Shown here piece after piece: positions 34,024-41,024 of a stretch of 64,000 nucleotides of DNA. The DNA is from Chitinophagaceae bacterium (lineage in GTDB: Bacteria; Bacteroidota; Bacteroidia; Chitinophagales; Chitinophagaceae). Position numbers and translations under genes: made by a program. Positions within the stretch are counted from its first letter, which is position 1, and each line of letters begins with the position of its first letter. The notes beneath the pieces are model-generated. The model was not told where the DNA came from. It ran no database searches and saw only the letters and a program-made list of their open reading frames with translations. The stretch covers positions 124,001 through 188,000 of the forward strand of contig JAFKGQ010000018.1 of assembly GCA_017307755.1 (NCBI GenBank), read 5' to 3'.

Positions 34024-34513
34024 TCACGTTCTTCAGCTCCCTCTTCCGGTTGCGCAAGTCAATGCCTCCTTCCAGAACAGACTTTAGGTTGGTGAGATAA
34101 AAGACCCATCCTTGCAAATCACTTAGGTAATGTTTTACGACCTTTTCCTCGTCGGCAGGCATGTCGCTCTCCCGTAACTCCACAATGGTTTCGTCACATT
34201 CCCTGTAAAGGCTAATGGTCACGGGACAGTCAAGAGAAAAGGAGAAGCGGAATTGGTCTTTACCATTGGCATCCAGGATAGCGCCTTTGTGTGAAAGGTC
34301 GTAGTGTCCATGCCACCACCATTCATAGGCATCCCCTTTTTTGATAGGGTCGCCGCCTGCACGGCCATCACCGGTATCTCCAGGTGCAAGGATCAATGCC
34401 TTGCGAAGGAACCAGGATTCGAGCCCGGCAGGAGTAGCCCATGCCTTATATACCTTTTCAACAGGGGTATTGATGCTGATGCGCAGTTTGAATTCATTCC
34501 ATGCGTGTGCCAT
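34013..34513 (-). CDS. SRPBCC/AHSA1-like domain protein
   Basis: 166 residues from ATG 34513, chosen because the domain begins at once (WNEFKLRISINTPVEKVYKA); the frame is open 14 codons further. The fold shows as TPVEKVYKAWATPAGLESWF, then a central EWWWHGHYD, DQFRFSFSLDCPVTISLY and a final helix GWVFYLTNLKSVLEGGIDLR. SRPBCC proteins of the Aha1 type bind small hydrophobic ligands or act in stress; the role here is unknown. The 3' end overlaps the AraC gene. It lies next to the KdpE-like gene on the same strand. Confidence 0.85.
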   Translation of the reverse strand: MAHAWNEFKLRISINTPVEKVYKAWATPAGLESWFLRKALILAPGDTGDGRAGGDPIKKGDAYEWWWHGHYDLSHKGAILDANGKDQFRFSFSLDCPVTISLYRECDETIVELRESDMPADEEKVVKHYLSDLQGWVFYLTNLKSVLEGGIDLRNRKRELKNVINS

Positions 34514-34575
34514 ATGCTTTTTTACACAATGGTAAAACCACAGACCGAAGATCACTTCTCGAAAATGGAGAAATT

Positions 34576-35274
34576 TCAGTTGCCGCCAGCCAGGAAACGA
34601 TAGCCCACCCCCGATTCGGTGATGATATGTTCGGGAAAATTGACGTCCTTTTCGATTTTTTTACGCAATTGGGCGATAAAGACCCGCAGATATTGCAGCT
34701 GATCGACATGATCGGATCCCCATATTTCGCGGAGCAGGTATTGATGCGTGAGCACTTTCCCCGGATGCTGAGCAAAAAGGGCCAGCAGGGCGTATTGGGT
34801 AGCTGTCAGCTTCAGCATCTCGCCCGATTTTTTTACGGTACGGGTAGACAGATCGATCTCCAAACCATTCAGACTGATGACAGGGCCATCGTCCTCCGGC
34901 GCCACGGTCCGAAGAGCGGACCGTATCCTGGCCAGCAGCTCGCCGGTGCGGAAAGGCTTGATAAGGTAGTCATTGGCGCCATTGTCCAGGGCCGTTATGA
35001 TGTCTTCCTCGCTGTTGAACACAGAAAGGATAATGACAGGTTTGCCAAACCATTCCCGCATTTTTTTTAAGGTGACATGACCGCTTTCATCCGGAAGCCC
35101 CAGATCCAGGATGATCAGGTCAGGAGAATGGGCGGCTGTCATTTGCAGTCCTTCCCGGGCCGTGGTGGCCTGGAGGATCGTATATCCATTGGATTGCAGC
35201 GTAATCTCCAATATCTTGCGAATGGACGTCTCATCGTCGATGATCAATATTTCTGTCGGTGCTTCAGGGTTCAT
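34576..35274 (-). CDS. kdpE: KdpE-like response regulator (OmpR family)
   Basis: 232 residues from ATG 35274; this start overlaps the kinase stop (ATGA) and puts the receiver domain directly at the N-terminus. The receiver has Asp-Asp at 13-14, phospho-acceptor Asp57 in LIILDLGLPDESG and Lys in DYLIKPFRTG. The winged-helix domain has LTATQYALLALFAQHPGKVL and QYLRVFIAQLRKKIE with GVGYRF, as in KdpE. KdpE normally controls kdpFABC, but no potassium-pump gene is in the window. With the short kinase upstream it may serve another stimulus. Confidence 0.88.
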   Translation of the reverse strand: MNPEAPTEILIIDDETSIRKILEITLQSNGYTILQATTAREGLQMTAAHSPDLIILDLGLPDESGHVTLKKMREWFGKPVIILSVFNSEEDIITALDNGANDYLIKPFRTGELLARIRSALRTVAPEDDGPVISLNGLEIDLSTRTVKKSGEMLKLTATQYALLALFAQHPGKVLTHQYLLREIWGSDHVDQLQYLRVFIAQLRKKIEKDVNFPEHIITESGVGYRFLAGGN

Positions 35275-36398
35275 GATACGGACAATTGATAGTTGAGCTT
35301 TTCCTCGGGCGCCATGCCGATGCGGGAAGGTAGACATACCGGCAGACTGATGACAAAACGGGCGCCGCCGGAACACCGGTTTGTCAGCGTGATCGTCCCG
35401 TTATGCGCTTCCACAAAACCTTTTACAATGGACAGCCCCAACCCGGCCCCCCCGGCACGGGAATCCTTCAGACGATAGAACTTATCAAACACTTTACCGA
35501 TCTCCTCTTCCGGAAAGCCGGGACCATCGTCTTCCACGACAATGACCAGGGTCTGATCAAAACTCTCCGCACTGACACGTATCCAGCTCCCCACGGGAGT
35601 ATAAAGGGCGGCATTGTACAAAAGGTTGTACAATGCCTGCTCCATAAGACCATAATCCAGTCTTGCCGGGGGGAAATTGTCCCGGATGGTCACCCGGGGG
35701 TTCCTTTGCGCCAACGGTTCTTCCAGTTGATGCAGAAGGGAGAGCACTAGCTCATGGATGTCATGCCAATCCTTTTTTGGCTGGATAAAGCCGGATTCCA
35801 GCCGGGACATGTTCAGCAGGTTTTCCACCTGTCTGTTCAGCCTTAATGAAGCAACAGAGATCTCTGTAAGAAGCTTCTTGCTGTCTTCTACAGACAAACG
35901 CGAAGGCTGCTCCAGCAGGTTGTCCGTTGCGCCGATGATCGCAGCGATGGGAGTCCGGAACTCATGGGAAAGGGAGTTCAACAACGTATTGTACAGCTTT
36001 AGCGTCTTGGCTTTCTCTGCCTTCTGCCGGGCTATCTTTTCGATCTGCCGTATCTTAAAAGTGAGAACGGCATTTACCATTGCAATGACAAAATACATGG
36101 AAAGCAGGATCTCATCCTCCGTGTTACCGACCCTAAGATTAAACCTCGGCAGAAGGAAAAAATAATCCCAGATCAGGGCGCTGAGAAAAGCCGTAAGCAG
36201 GACGGGTAGGATGTCGAAGAACATGGCTACCAGCGAAAGGGTCAGTAACAGGACAAAAGCGACCACTTCCGCACCGATATAAGGAGACAGCAAATAACAA
36301 ATAGCCGATATGACACAGACAGACAGGATACTGAGCAGATATTGACGGTTCCTGCCAATCCGCGAGCCAATAAAAAGGGGCACAAATACATCCTGCAT
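35271..36398 (-). CDS. Short KdpD-like sensor histidine kinase (DUF4118 + kinase only)
   Basis: 375 residues. It lacks the KdpD N-terminal cytoplasmic sensor and Usp domains (full KdpD is about 890 residues). It begins with the DUF4118 four-helix membrane part (about 20-112; VVAFVLLLTLSLVAMFFDIL), then a linker, a HisKA domain with His145 in NSLSHEFRTPIAAIIG, and an HATPase domain with NLLYNAALYTP, VEDDGPGFPEEEIGKVFDKF and GLGLSIVKG. It overlaps the regulator gene by 4 bases. It could be a natural short variant that lost potassium/c-di-AMP sensing, or one half of a split system. Gene name kdpD is avoided for this reason. Confidence 0.88.
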   Translation of the reverse strand: MQDVFVPLFIGSRIGRNRQYLLSILSVCVISAICYLLSPYIGAEVVAFVLLLTLSLVAMFFDILPVLLTAFLSALIWDYFFLLPRFNLRVGNTEDEILLSMYFVIAMVNAVLTFKIRQIEKIARQKAEKAKTLKLYNTLLNSLSHEFRTPIAAIIGATDNLLEQPSRLSVEDSKKLLTEISVASLRLNRQVENLLNMSRLESGFIQPKKDWHDIHELVLSLLHQLEEPLAQRNPRVTIRDNFPPARLDYGLMEQALYNLLYNAALYTPVGSWIRVSAESFDQTLVIVVEDDGPGFPEEEIGKVFDKFYRLKDSRAGGAGLGLSIVKGFVEAHNGTITLTNRCSGGARFVISLPVCLPSRIGMAPEEKLNYQLSVS

Positions 36399-36482
36399 GT
36401 AATATGTAATATAAAAATATTATCAATATGACTAATTTACAAAATTCATGCAAGAATACCCATTTAAATAACAAATAAAAAA

Positions 36483-36510
36483 AGAAAGAAGGCCTGGGAG
36501 CCTCCTTTCT
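36483..36510 (-). terminator. Rho-independent terminator after amtB
   Basis: Arms 36483-36493 and 36500-36510 pair at 10 of 11 positions around a 6-base loop. On the minus strand the hairpin is followed by a T-rich run (36470-36482), about 40 bases after the amtB stop. Confidence 0.7.
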
Positions 36511-36548
36511 AGGTGCAAAATGGGAGTAAACCAAATATTTAATATATT

Positions 36549-37934
36549 CTAATGCGTTACTTCCTGCTCTTTTAAACCATTGGGTGTAGCCACCAGCAGC
36601 GTACCCTGAACATATTTCTCGTCGTGCTGGCTGGCATCCAGACCCTCTTCTTCCTCTTCGTCACTTACCCGCAGCGGTACGATGGAATTCACCACCTTGA
36701 AGATGATAAAGGAGACGGTAAAGCTATAACCTACGGCAATAGCCATCGCTTTTAGCTGGGTAAAGAAGAAAGAAGCGTTACCATAGGCCCAACCGTCGTT
36801 GCCGGCGCTGTTTACAGCCTTGGTAGCAAATATACCCGTCATAAGCATACCTACCATACCACCGATGCCATGACAGGGGAACACATCCAAAGTGTCATCC
36901 AGTACGGTCTTCGTAGCCTTGATATGTACGGCAATATTGGAGATGAGGGCGGCAAATACACCGATAAAGATACTTTGTGGTACAGCGACAAAGCCGGCGG
37001 CAGGCGTGATGGCTACAAGACCTACCACAGCACCTACGCAAAATCCGACCACAGAAGGCTTTTTACCCCTCATGACGTCAAAAAACATCCAGGAACAACC
37101 GGCAGCGGCAGCAGCTGTATTGGTAGTAGAGAATGCAGACACCGACAGCGCATTGGCGGCTACGGCAGAACCCGCGTTAAAACCAAACCACCCAAACCAC
37201 AGCAACCCCGTCCCAATGAGTACATAAGGAATATTTGCGGGATGCGTTGTCACCTTGTCGATATGAGACTTCCTGCGTTTCAACACCAGGGCGCCCGCGA
37301 GAGCGGCACAGCCGGCAGAAATGTGTACTACGGTACCACCGGCAAAGTCAAGAGCTCCCATCTTGGCGAGAAAACCGTCAGGATGCCAGCTCCAGTGAGC
37401 CAGGGGAGCATAGACCAGCAGGCTGAAGAGCACGGTGAAAAGCACATAGGCGGAAAACCGCATCCGCTCGGCTATGGCGCCTACCACCAGCCCTGGAGTA
37501 ATGATGGCAAACATCAGCTGGAACATGGAGAACAACCCCTTCGGAATAGAAGTCGCCGCAACCCAGGGCTTCCCGCTCATTACGTCCTTATAAAAAAAAT
37601 GCGTGACAGGATTGCCGATGATCCCCCCTACAGTGTCGCCAAAACAGAGACTATACCCTACCACTATCCACAACACTCCTACAACCCCTGCCGCTACCAC
37701 GCTCTTCATCATCGTGGAAAGTACATTCTTCCGGTTGACCATGCCCCCATAAAAAAAGGCAAGACCCGGGGTCATCAAAAAGACCAGGGCCGTTGCCACC
37801 AGGATCCAGGCAATGTCGGCCACATTGTATTTCCCCTCATCAAAATTGGGTAATGTGGGAACAAATGCAGCTGCAATGGCTACAATCACCAGGACAATAA
37901 ATGGCAGAGTGCTTTTAAGAGTGAGTTTTGTCAT
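36549..37934 (-). CDS. amtB: Ammonium transporter
   Basis: 461 residues with about 12 hydrophobic segments; the first may act as a cleaved signal. Amt motifs: FFYGGMVNRKNVLSTMMKS, the first pore His in GGTVVHISAGCAALAGALVL, the LLWFGWFGFNAGSA segment with Trp/Phe gate, and the second pore His in FPCHGIGGMVGMLMTGIFAT. It conducts ammonium across the inner membrane. No PII (glnB/glnK) gene is adjacent, unlike many bacterial amt loci. The C-terminal tail (SDEEEEEGLDASQHDEKYVQ) is acidic. It has its own terminator and a long AT-rich upstream region. Confidence 0.96.
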   Translation of the reverse strand: MTKLTLKSTLPFIVLVIVAIAAAFVPTLPNFDEGKYNVADIAWILVATALVFLMTPGLAFFYGGMVNRKNVLSTMMKSVVAAGVVGVLWIVVGYSLCFGDTVGGIIGNPVTHFFYKDVMSGKPWVAATSIPKGLFSMFQLMFAIITPGLVVGAIAERMRFSAYVLFTVLFSLLVYAPLAHWSWHPDGFLAKMGALDFAGGTVVHISAGCAALAGALVLKRRKSHIDKVTTHPANIPYVLIGTGLLWFGWFGFNAGSAVAANALSVSAFSTTNTAAAAAGCSWMFFDVMRGKKPSVVGFCVGAVVGLVAITPAAGFVAVPQSIFIGVFAALISNIAVHIKATKTVLDDTLDVFPCHGIGGMVGMLMTGIFATKAVNSAGNDGWAYGNASFFFTQLKAMAIAVGYSFTVSFIIFKVVNSIVPLRVSDEEEEEGLDASQHDEKYVQGTLLVATPNGLKEQEVTH

Positions 37935-38188
37935 AATCTCGTAGATTTCATGTTAGAAAAAACATTAATTTGTTGTAACTGAATGGAAAGTTATAAAGAA
38001 TTTATAAAATAGACTAAGTTTATTTTATTACATATAATTATAATATAATTGAATTAACTTCACAATTAACTTATTTTTAAACATTTATATATTCTTTATG
38101 TGAAAATGGTTCAAAAAATTTTTATTAATTCTTTATAAAAGGGGGGTATAAATTGCAAAATATTCATTGCACAGATCATATTATAAAA
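37935..38188. promoter_or_regulatory. AT-rich control region upstream of amtB with direct repeats
   Basis: The longest gap in the window and far richer in A+T than the coding DNA. It holds AATTAACTT twice (38052-38060 and 38064-38072, period 12), several TTCTTTAT/ATAAAGAA boxes on both strands (near 37993, 38092 and 38131), and a near-symmetric AATTATAATATAATT around 38036-38050. No open frame or RNA gene is seen. The most likely content is the nitrogen-responsive promoter of amtB; a factor cannot be named. Confidence 0.5.
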
Positions 38189-38214
38189 AATCCCCGGCAT
38201 GTTTGCCGGGGATT
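38189..38214 (-). terminator. Rho-independent terminator after the 38235-39044 gene
   Basis: Perfect 11-base stem (38189-38199 with 38204-38214), 4-base loop TGTT, and a T run on the minus strand (A run at 38185-38190). It lies 20 bases after the stop at 38235. Confidence 0.85.
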
Positions 38215-38234
38215 TCTGTGACGTACACAGGCCG

Positions 38235-39044
38235 TCAGTTTTTTATAGCCCACCTGGACGATAAATCCGGGGCCGTCCCCGGCAGCTTGATCTTATATCT
38301 ATATATACCATTAAAAGAATCCTCCTCCTTTAGGAACTCATGGGTGTCCTTACTGATCCAAAAAGTCTGCGTAAACGCCCCCCTGGGACTCTCCCCTTGC
38401 GTAAATAATTTCCAGCAATCTGTTCTCTCCCCATTCATGACTGTAAGCGCCTCGCTGCCCGTCACGCTATAAAGAACATACTTCGGCGGCTCCAACCCGG
38501 CATCATAAAAATTGATCAGAAAAGACTTGCCCGCAGCCAGCGGCAACATCTCAAAGGTCTCGATGTCCAGGTTCCAGTTCAGGTTGGGCTCCGTAAACCC
38601 AAGGTAAAACCCTTTCCTCTCATTGCCTTCCACACTATCCGCCGCCGCAATCCCCGTCACACTCCAATTATAAGCACCCGTTTTGCCCCGCACCGTCTCG
38701 CAATGATAGACAGGTGCAAAGTCAGCCGCTGCATTTAGCGAATACACTTTCCGGTAAGACAACGAATCGCCGCCATACCAATGTTGGGTAATAGAGAAAT
38801 ATTGCTTTCCCCCCTTCGTCTCCAGGGCGATATCCCGTACCCAATACCAAAAACGCAGCCTGTCGGATTTTTGGGGATCCTGGAAATACACCAGATACTG
38901 CCGCAGACCAGGCTTTAGCACCGACGTTAGCAAACGCCCCTTACCAGGCCGGATAGTATCGGCCCGCGGGTCGGTCTGTCCCCGGGAAATGGCTGCGATC
39001 AACAGATGAACTAACAACAAAGAAATGTAGATGATCGTACGCAT
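38235..39044 (-). CDS. Secreted protein of unknown function, DUF3108-like appearance
   Basis: 269 residues with a signal peptide ending SRGQ. The rest reads as an all-beta protein (YLVYFQDPQKSDRLRFWYWV, NLNWNLDIETFEMLP, YVLYSVTGSEALTVMNGERT, DCWKL, FWISKDTHEFLKEE). The GERTDCWKL..F..FWI.KDTHEFLKE pattern recalls DUF3108-type periplasmic or outer-membrane proteins, but the match is by memory only. It is divergent from the LytS gene at 39227 across a 182-base gap with LytTR-spaced repeats, so it may be a target of that system. It is followed by a strong terminator. Confidence 0.7.
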   Translation of the reverse strand: MRTIIYISLLLVHLLIAAISRGQTDPRADTIRPGKGRLLTSVLKPGLRQYLVYFQDPQKSDRLRFWYWVRDIALETKGGKQYFSITQHWYGGDSLSYRKVYSLNAAADFAPVYHCETVRGKTGAYNWSVTGIAAADSVEGNERKGFYLGFTEPNLNWNLDIETFEMLPLAAGKSFLINFYDAGLEPPKYVLYSVTGSEALTVMNGERTDCWKLFTQGESPRGAFTQTFWISKDTHEFLKEEDSFNGIYRYKIKLPGTAPDLSSRWAIKN

Positions 39045-39156
39045 ATAAATGATTTTAACAAAGGATCAAATCTCCGTATCCCCCGCAGCGTCCGCAACTC
39101 TATTCAATCTCCCGGAGCCTTGGTTCAACCAGGGTGAGCCGTCGCTCAATCCCCCC

Positions 39157-39186
39157 GTCATTGAAGGAACAGACCCGGTCATTGAA
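39157..39186. promoter_or_regulatory. Pair of GTCATTGAA repeats with LytTR spacing
   Basis: GTCATTGAA at 39157-39165 and 39178-39186: identical 9-base units with a 12-base gap, a 21-base period. LytTR regulators bind pairs of 9-base direct repeats with 12-13 base gaps. The site is 40 bases before the LytS start at 39227 and in the gap shared with the divergent gene. Confidence 0.5.
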
Positions 39187-39226
39187 AATAAAACGCTACC
39201 CGCCGAAAGGTTAGTAATTTGCCCCG

Positions 39227-40246
39227 GTGAAAATCTTTTCAGAAAAGGCAAGCCCACGTCAGCTGCAGCTCCTGGTATGGGGAACCATCTTCCTGGTCAA
39301 TTTCTTCTCCATCCTGCCCATGGACGGAGTGCTGCAATCCATCGTCTATACTATACTGAATACCTTTTTTTACGCCGTGATCATTTACGGGAACATCAGT
39401 TTCCTTTTCCCCCGTTTGTACCTGCGGAAAAAAAAAGCCCTATACATATTCACCTCCATTATACTCCTGGCCGGCCTTAGTCTTTTAAAGACCTGGATAA
39501 GCCAGGTGATCTACAATACCTGGTTCGCAAAAAAATACTATCCGCTGACATGGCAGTACATCGTTTACGCAACAGTGGGATCCGCCGTCGTCTTTATCCT
39601 CAGCTTTGTCTTCCGTATCGCCCTGGCCTACTTTGCCCTCAAACGGCAGACACAGCAAATACAGGAGCAAAAGAGCCTGGTAGAGCTCAATCTGCTGAAA
39701 TCACAGGTCCAGCCCCACTTTCTTTTCAATACGCTGAACAATATCTATTACGAAGCCTTCCGGGAAGCCCCCCGCACCGCTCTCCTCATCGGACGGCTCT
39801 CGGAGATCATGCGCTATTTCGTCGACGAAAGCCCAAAGGAAAAAGTTAGTTTGACCACAGAGATACAATTCCTTGAAAACTACATTGCCCTGGAACAGAT
39901 ACGCATCCGTCATGGAGTAAACGTCATCTTCCTGAAACAATGCAATACCACCCATTTTATTCCTCCCATGCTGCTGATGACCTTTGTGGAAAATATCTTT
40001 AAACATGGCATCGACAGAGGCGGTACGGACAATAAGGTGACCCTCTCCCTCCAGGAAAAAGAGGACTGCCTCATTTTCGAGACGGCCAACGACCTGCAGG
40101 AACCACCCCCAATGTCCTCCCCAAAAGGTTTCGGACTTGAAAATCTGCAAAGACGTCTTAACTTACTATACGGTCATCGCGCCGAATTGCACACAAGCCG
40201 GACAGACTCACAATTTCATGCTTATCTAAAAATTCCTTTGTCATGA
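39227..40246 (+). CDS. LytS-type sensor histidine kinase
   Basis: 339 residues, GTG start at 39227. Four membrane helices (about 14-135), a short coiled region (QTQQIQEQKSLVELNLLKSQ), the phospho-acceptor His164 in QVQPHFLFNTLNNIYY, and an HATPase domain with LLMTFVENIFKHGIDRGG and GFGLENLQRRLNLLYG. It overlaps its LytTR partner by 4 bases. Upstream repeats with LytTR spacing suggest that the pair controls itself and perhaps the divergent secreted protein. It is distinct from the pair at 28444, though of the same family. Confidence 0.92.
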   Translation: MKIFSEKASPRQLQLLVWGTIFLVNFFSILPMDGVLQSIVYTILNTFFYAVIIYGNISFLFPRLYLRKKKALYIFTSIILLAGLSLLKTWISQVIYNTWFAKKYYPLTWQYIVYATVGSAVVFILSFVFRIALAYFALKRQTQQIQEQKSLVELNLLKSQVQPHFLFNTLNNIYYEAFREAPRTALLIGRLSEIMRYFVDESPKEKVSLTTEIQFLENYIALEQIRIRHGVNVIFLKQCNTTHFIPPMLLMTFVENIFKHGIDRGGTDNKVTLSLQEKEDCLIFETANDLQEPPPMSSPKGFGLENLQRRLNLLYGHRAELHTSRTDSQFHAYLKIPLS

Positions 40247-40959
40247 CCCTCCGTTGTCTCATAGTGGATGATGAACCCAATGCGGTAAGCCTCCTGGAAA
40301 TGCTCATCGAACAAAACACTTCCTGGCAGCTGAAAGGCAAATGCTACGACGCCCGCGAAGCGCTGACCTTTCTAAAGACAACTCCCGTAGACCTCGTCTT
40401 TCTCGATATCAATATGCCCCAACTCTCCGGTATGGAAATGGCCTCCCTCCTCCCCCAGGATACCCGCATCGTATTTACCACTGCTTATTCCGAGTACGCC
40501 GCGGAAAGCTATTCCTTTCAAACCATCGACTACCTTTTAAAACCTATCACCCTCCGGCGCTTCTACTCCTCACTCCAAAAGATCGAGACTTACTTCAGCA
40601 TGCTGGCAGGACAAAAAGAGCCGCCCACACCCACCCTGCCCACAGAAGAATACTTTTTTATCAAGTCAGGCAGGACGCTAAACAAAGTGCTCCTGAAGGA
40701 CATCCTGTACTTTGAAGGAGAAAAAGAATACGCCCGGCTGGTGAGCACAACAGATAAAATATTGATCTATAAAAGATTGAAAGACATAGAAGAACAACTA
40801 TCTCCCGGCTTTACCCGGGTACATAATTCCTATATCGTCAACGTGGCAAGAGTGGACAGCATCCGGGACAACCACATCTTTATCGGCAGCCGACAAATAC
40901 CCATCAGCGAGAAATTCAGGGAATCTTTTATGAATATCATCCAAAAAAAGACTTTTTAA
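40243..40959 (+). CDS. LytTR family response regulator
   Basis: 238 residues. Receiver domain with Asp9-Asp10-Glu11, phospho-acceptor Asp55 in LVFLDINMPQLSG, switch region VFTTAYSEYAAE and DYLLKPITLR. A short linker (PPTPTLPTEE) leads to a LytTR domain with LLKDILYFEGEKEYARLVST and GFTRVHNSYIVNVARVDSI. It is translationally coupled to the kinase by ATGA overlap. The candidate operator at 39157-39186 fits its DNA-binding class. Confidence 0.94.
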   Translation: MTLRCLIVDDEPNAVSLLEMLIEQNTSWQLKGKCYDAREALTFLKTTPVDLVFLDINMPQLSGMEMASLLPQDTRIVFTTAYSEYAAESYSFQTIDYLLKPITLRRFYSSLQKIETYFSMLAGQKEPPTPTLPTEEYFFIKSGRTLNKVLLKDILYFEGEKEYARLVSTTDKILIYKRLKDIEEQLSPGFTRVHNSYIVNVARVDSIRDNHIFIGSRQIPISEKFRESFMNIIQKKTF

Positions 40960-41024
40960 CATCGATCCCTGCACAAATTGCCGATTTTGACGTTAATACT
41001 GTCAATACTCAAAACCTTGATACA

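Noticed and set aside
36870..37853. Open frame (327 codons) on the plus strand
   Set aside because: Antisense to amtB; its product is rich in His, Arg and Gly without any motif.
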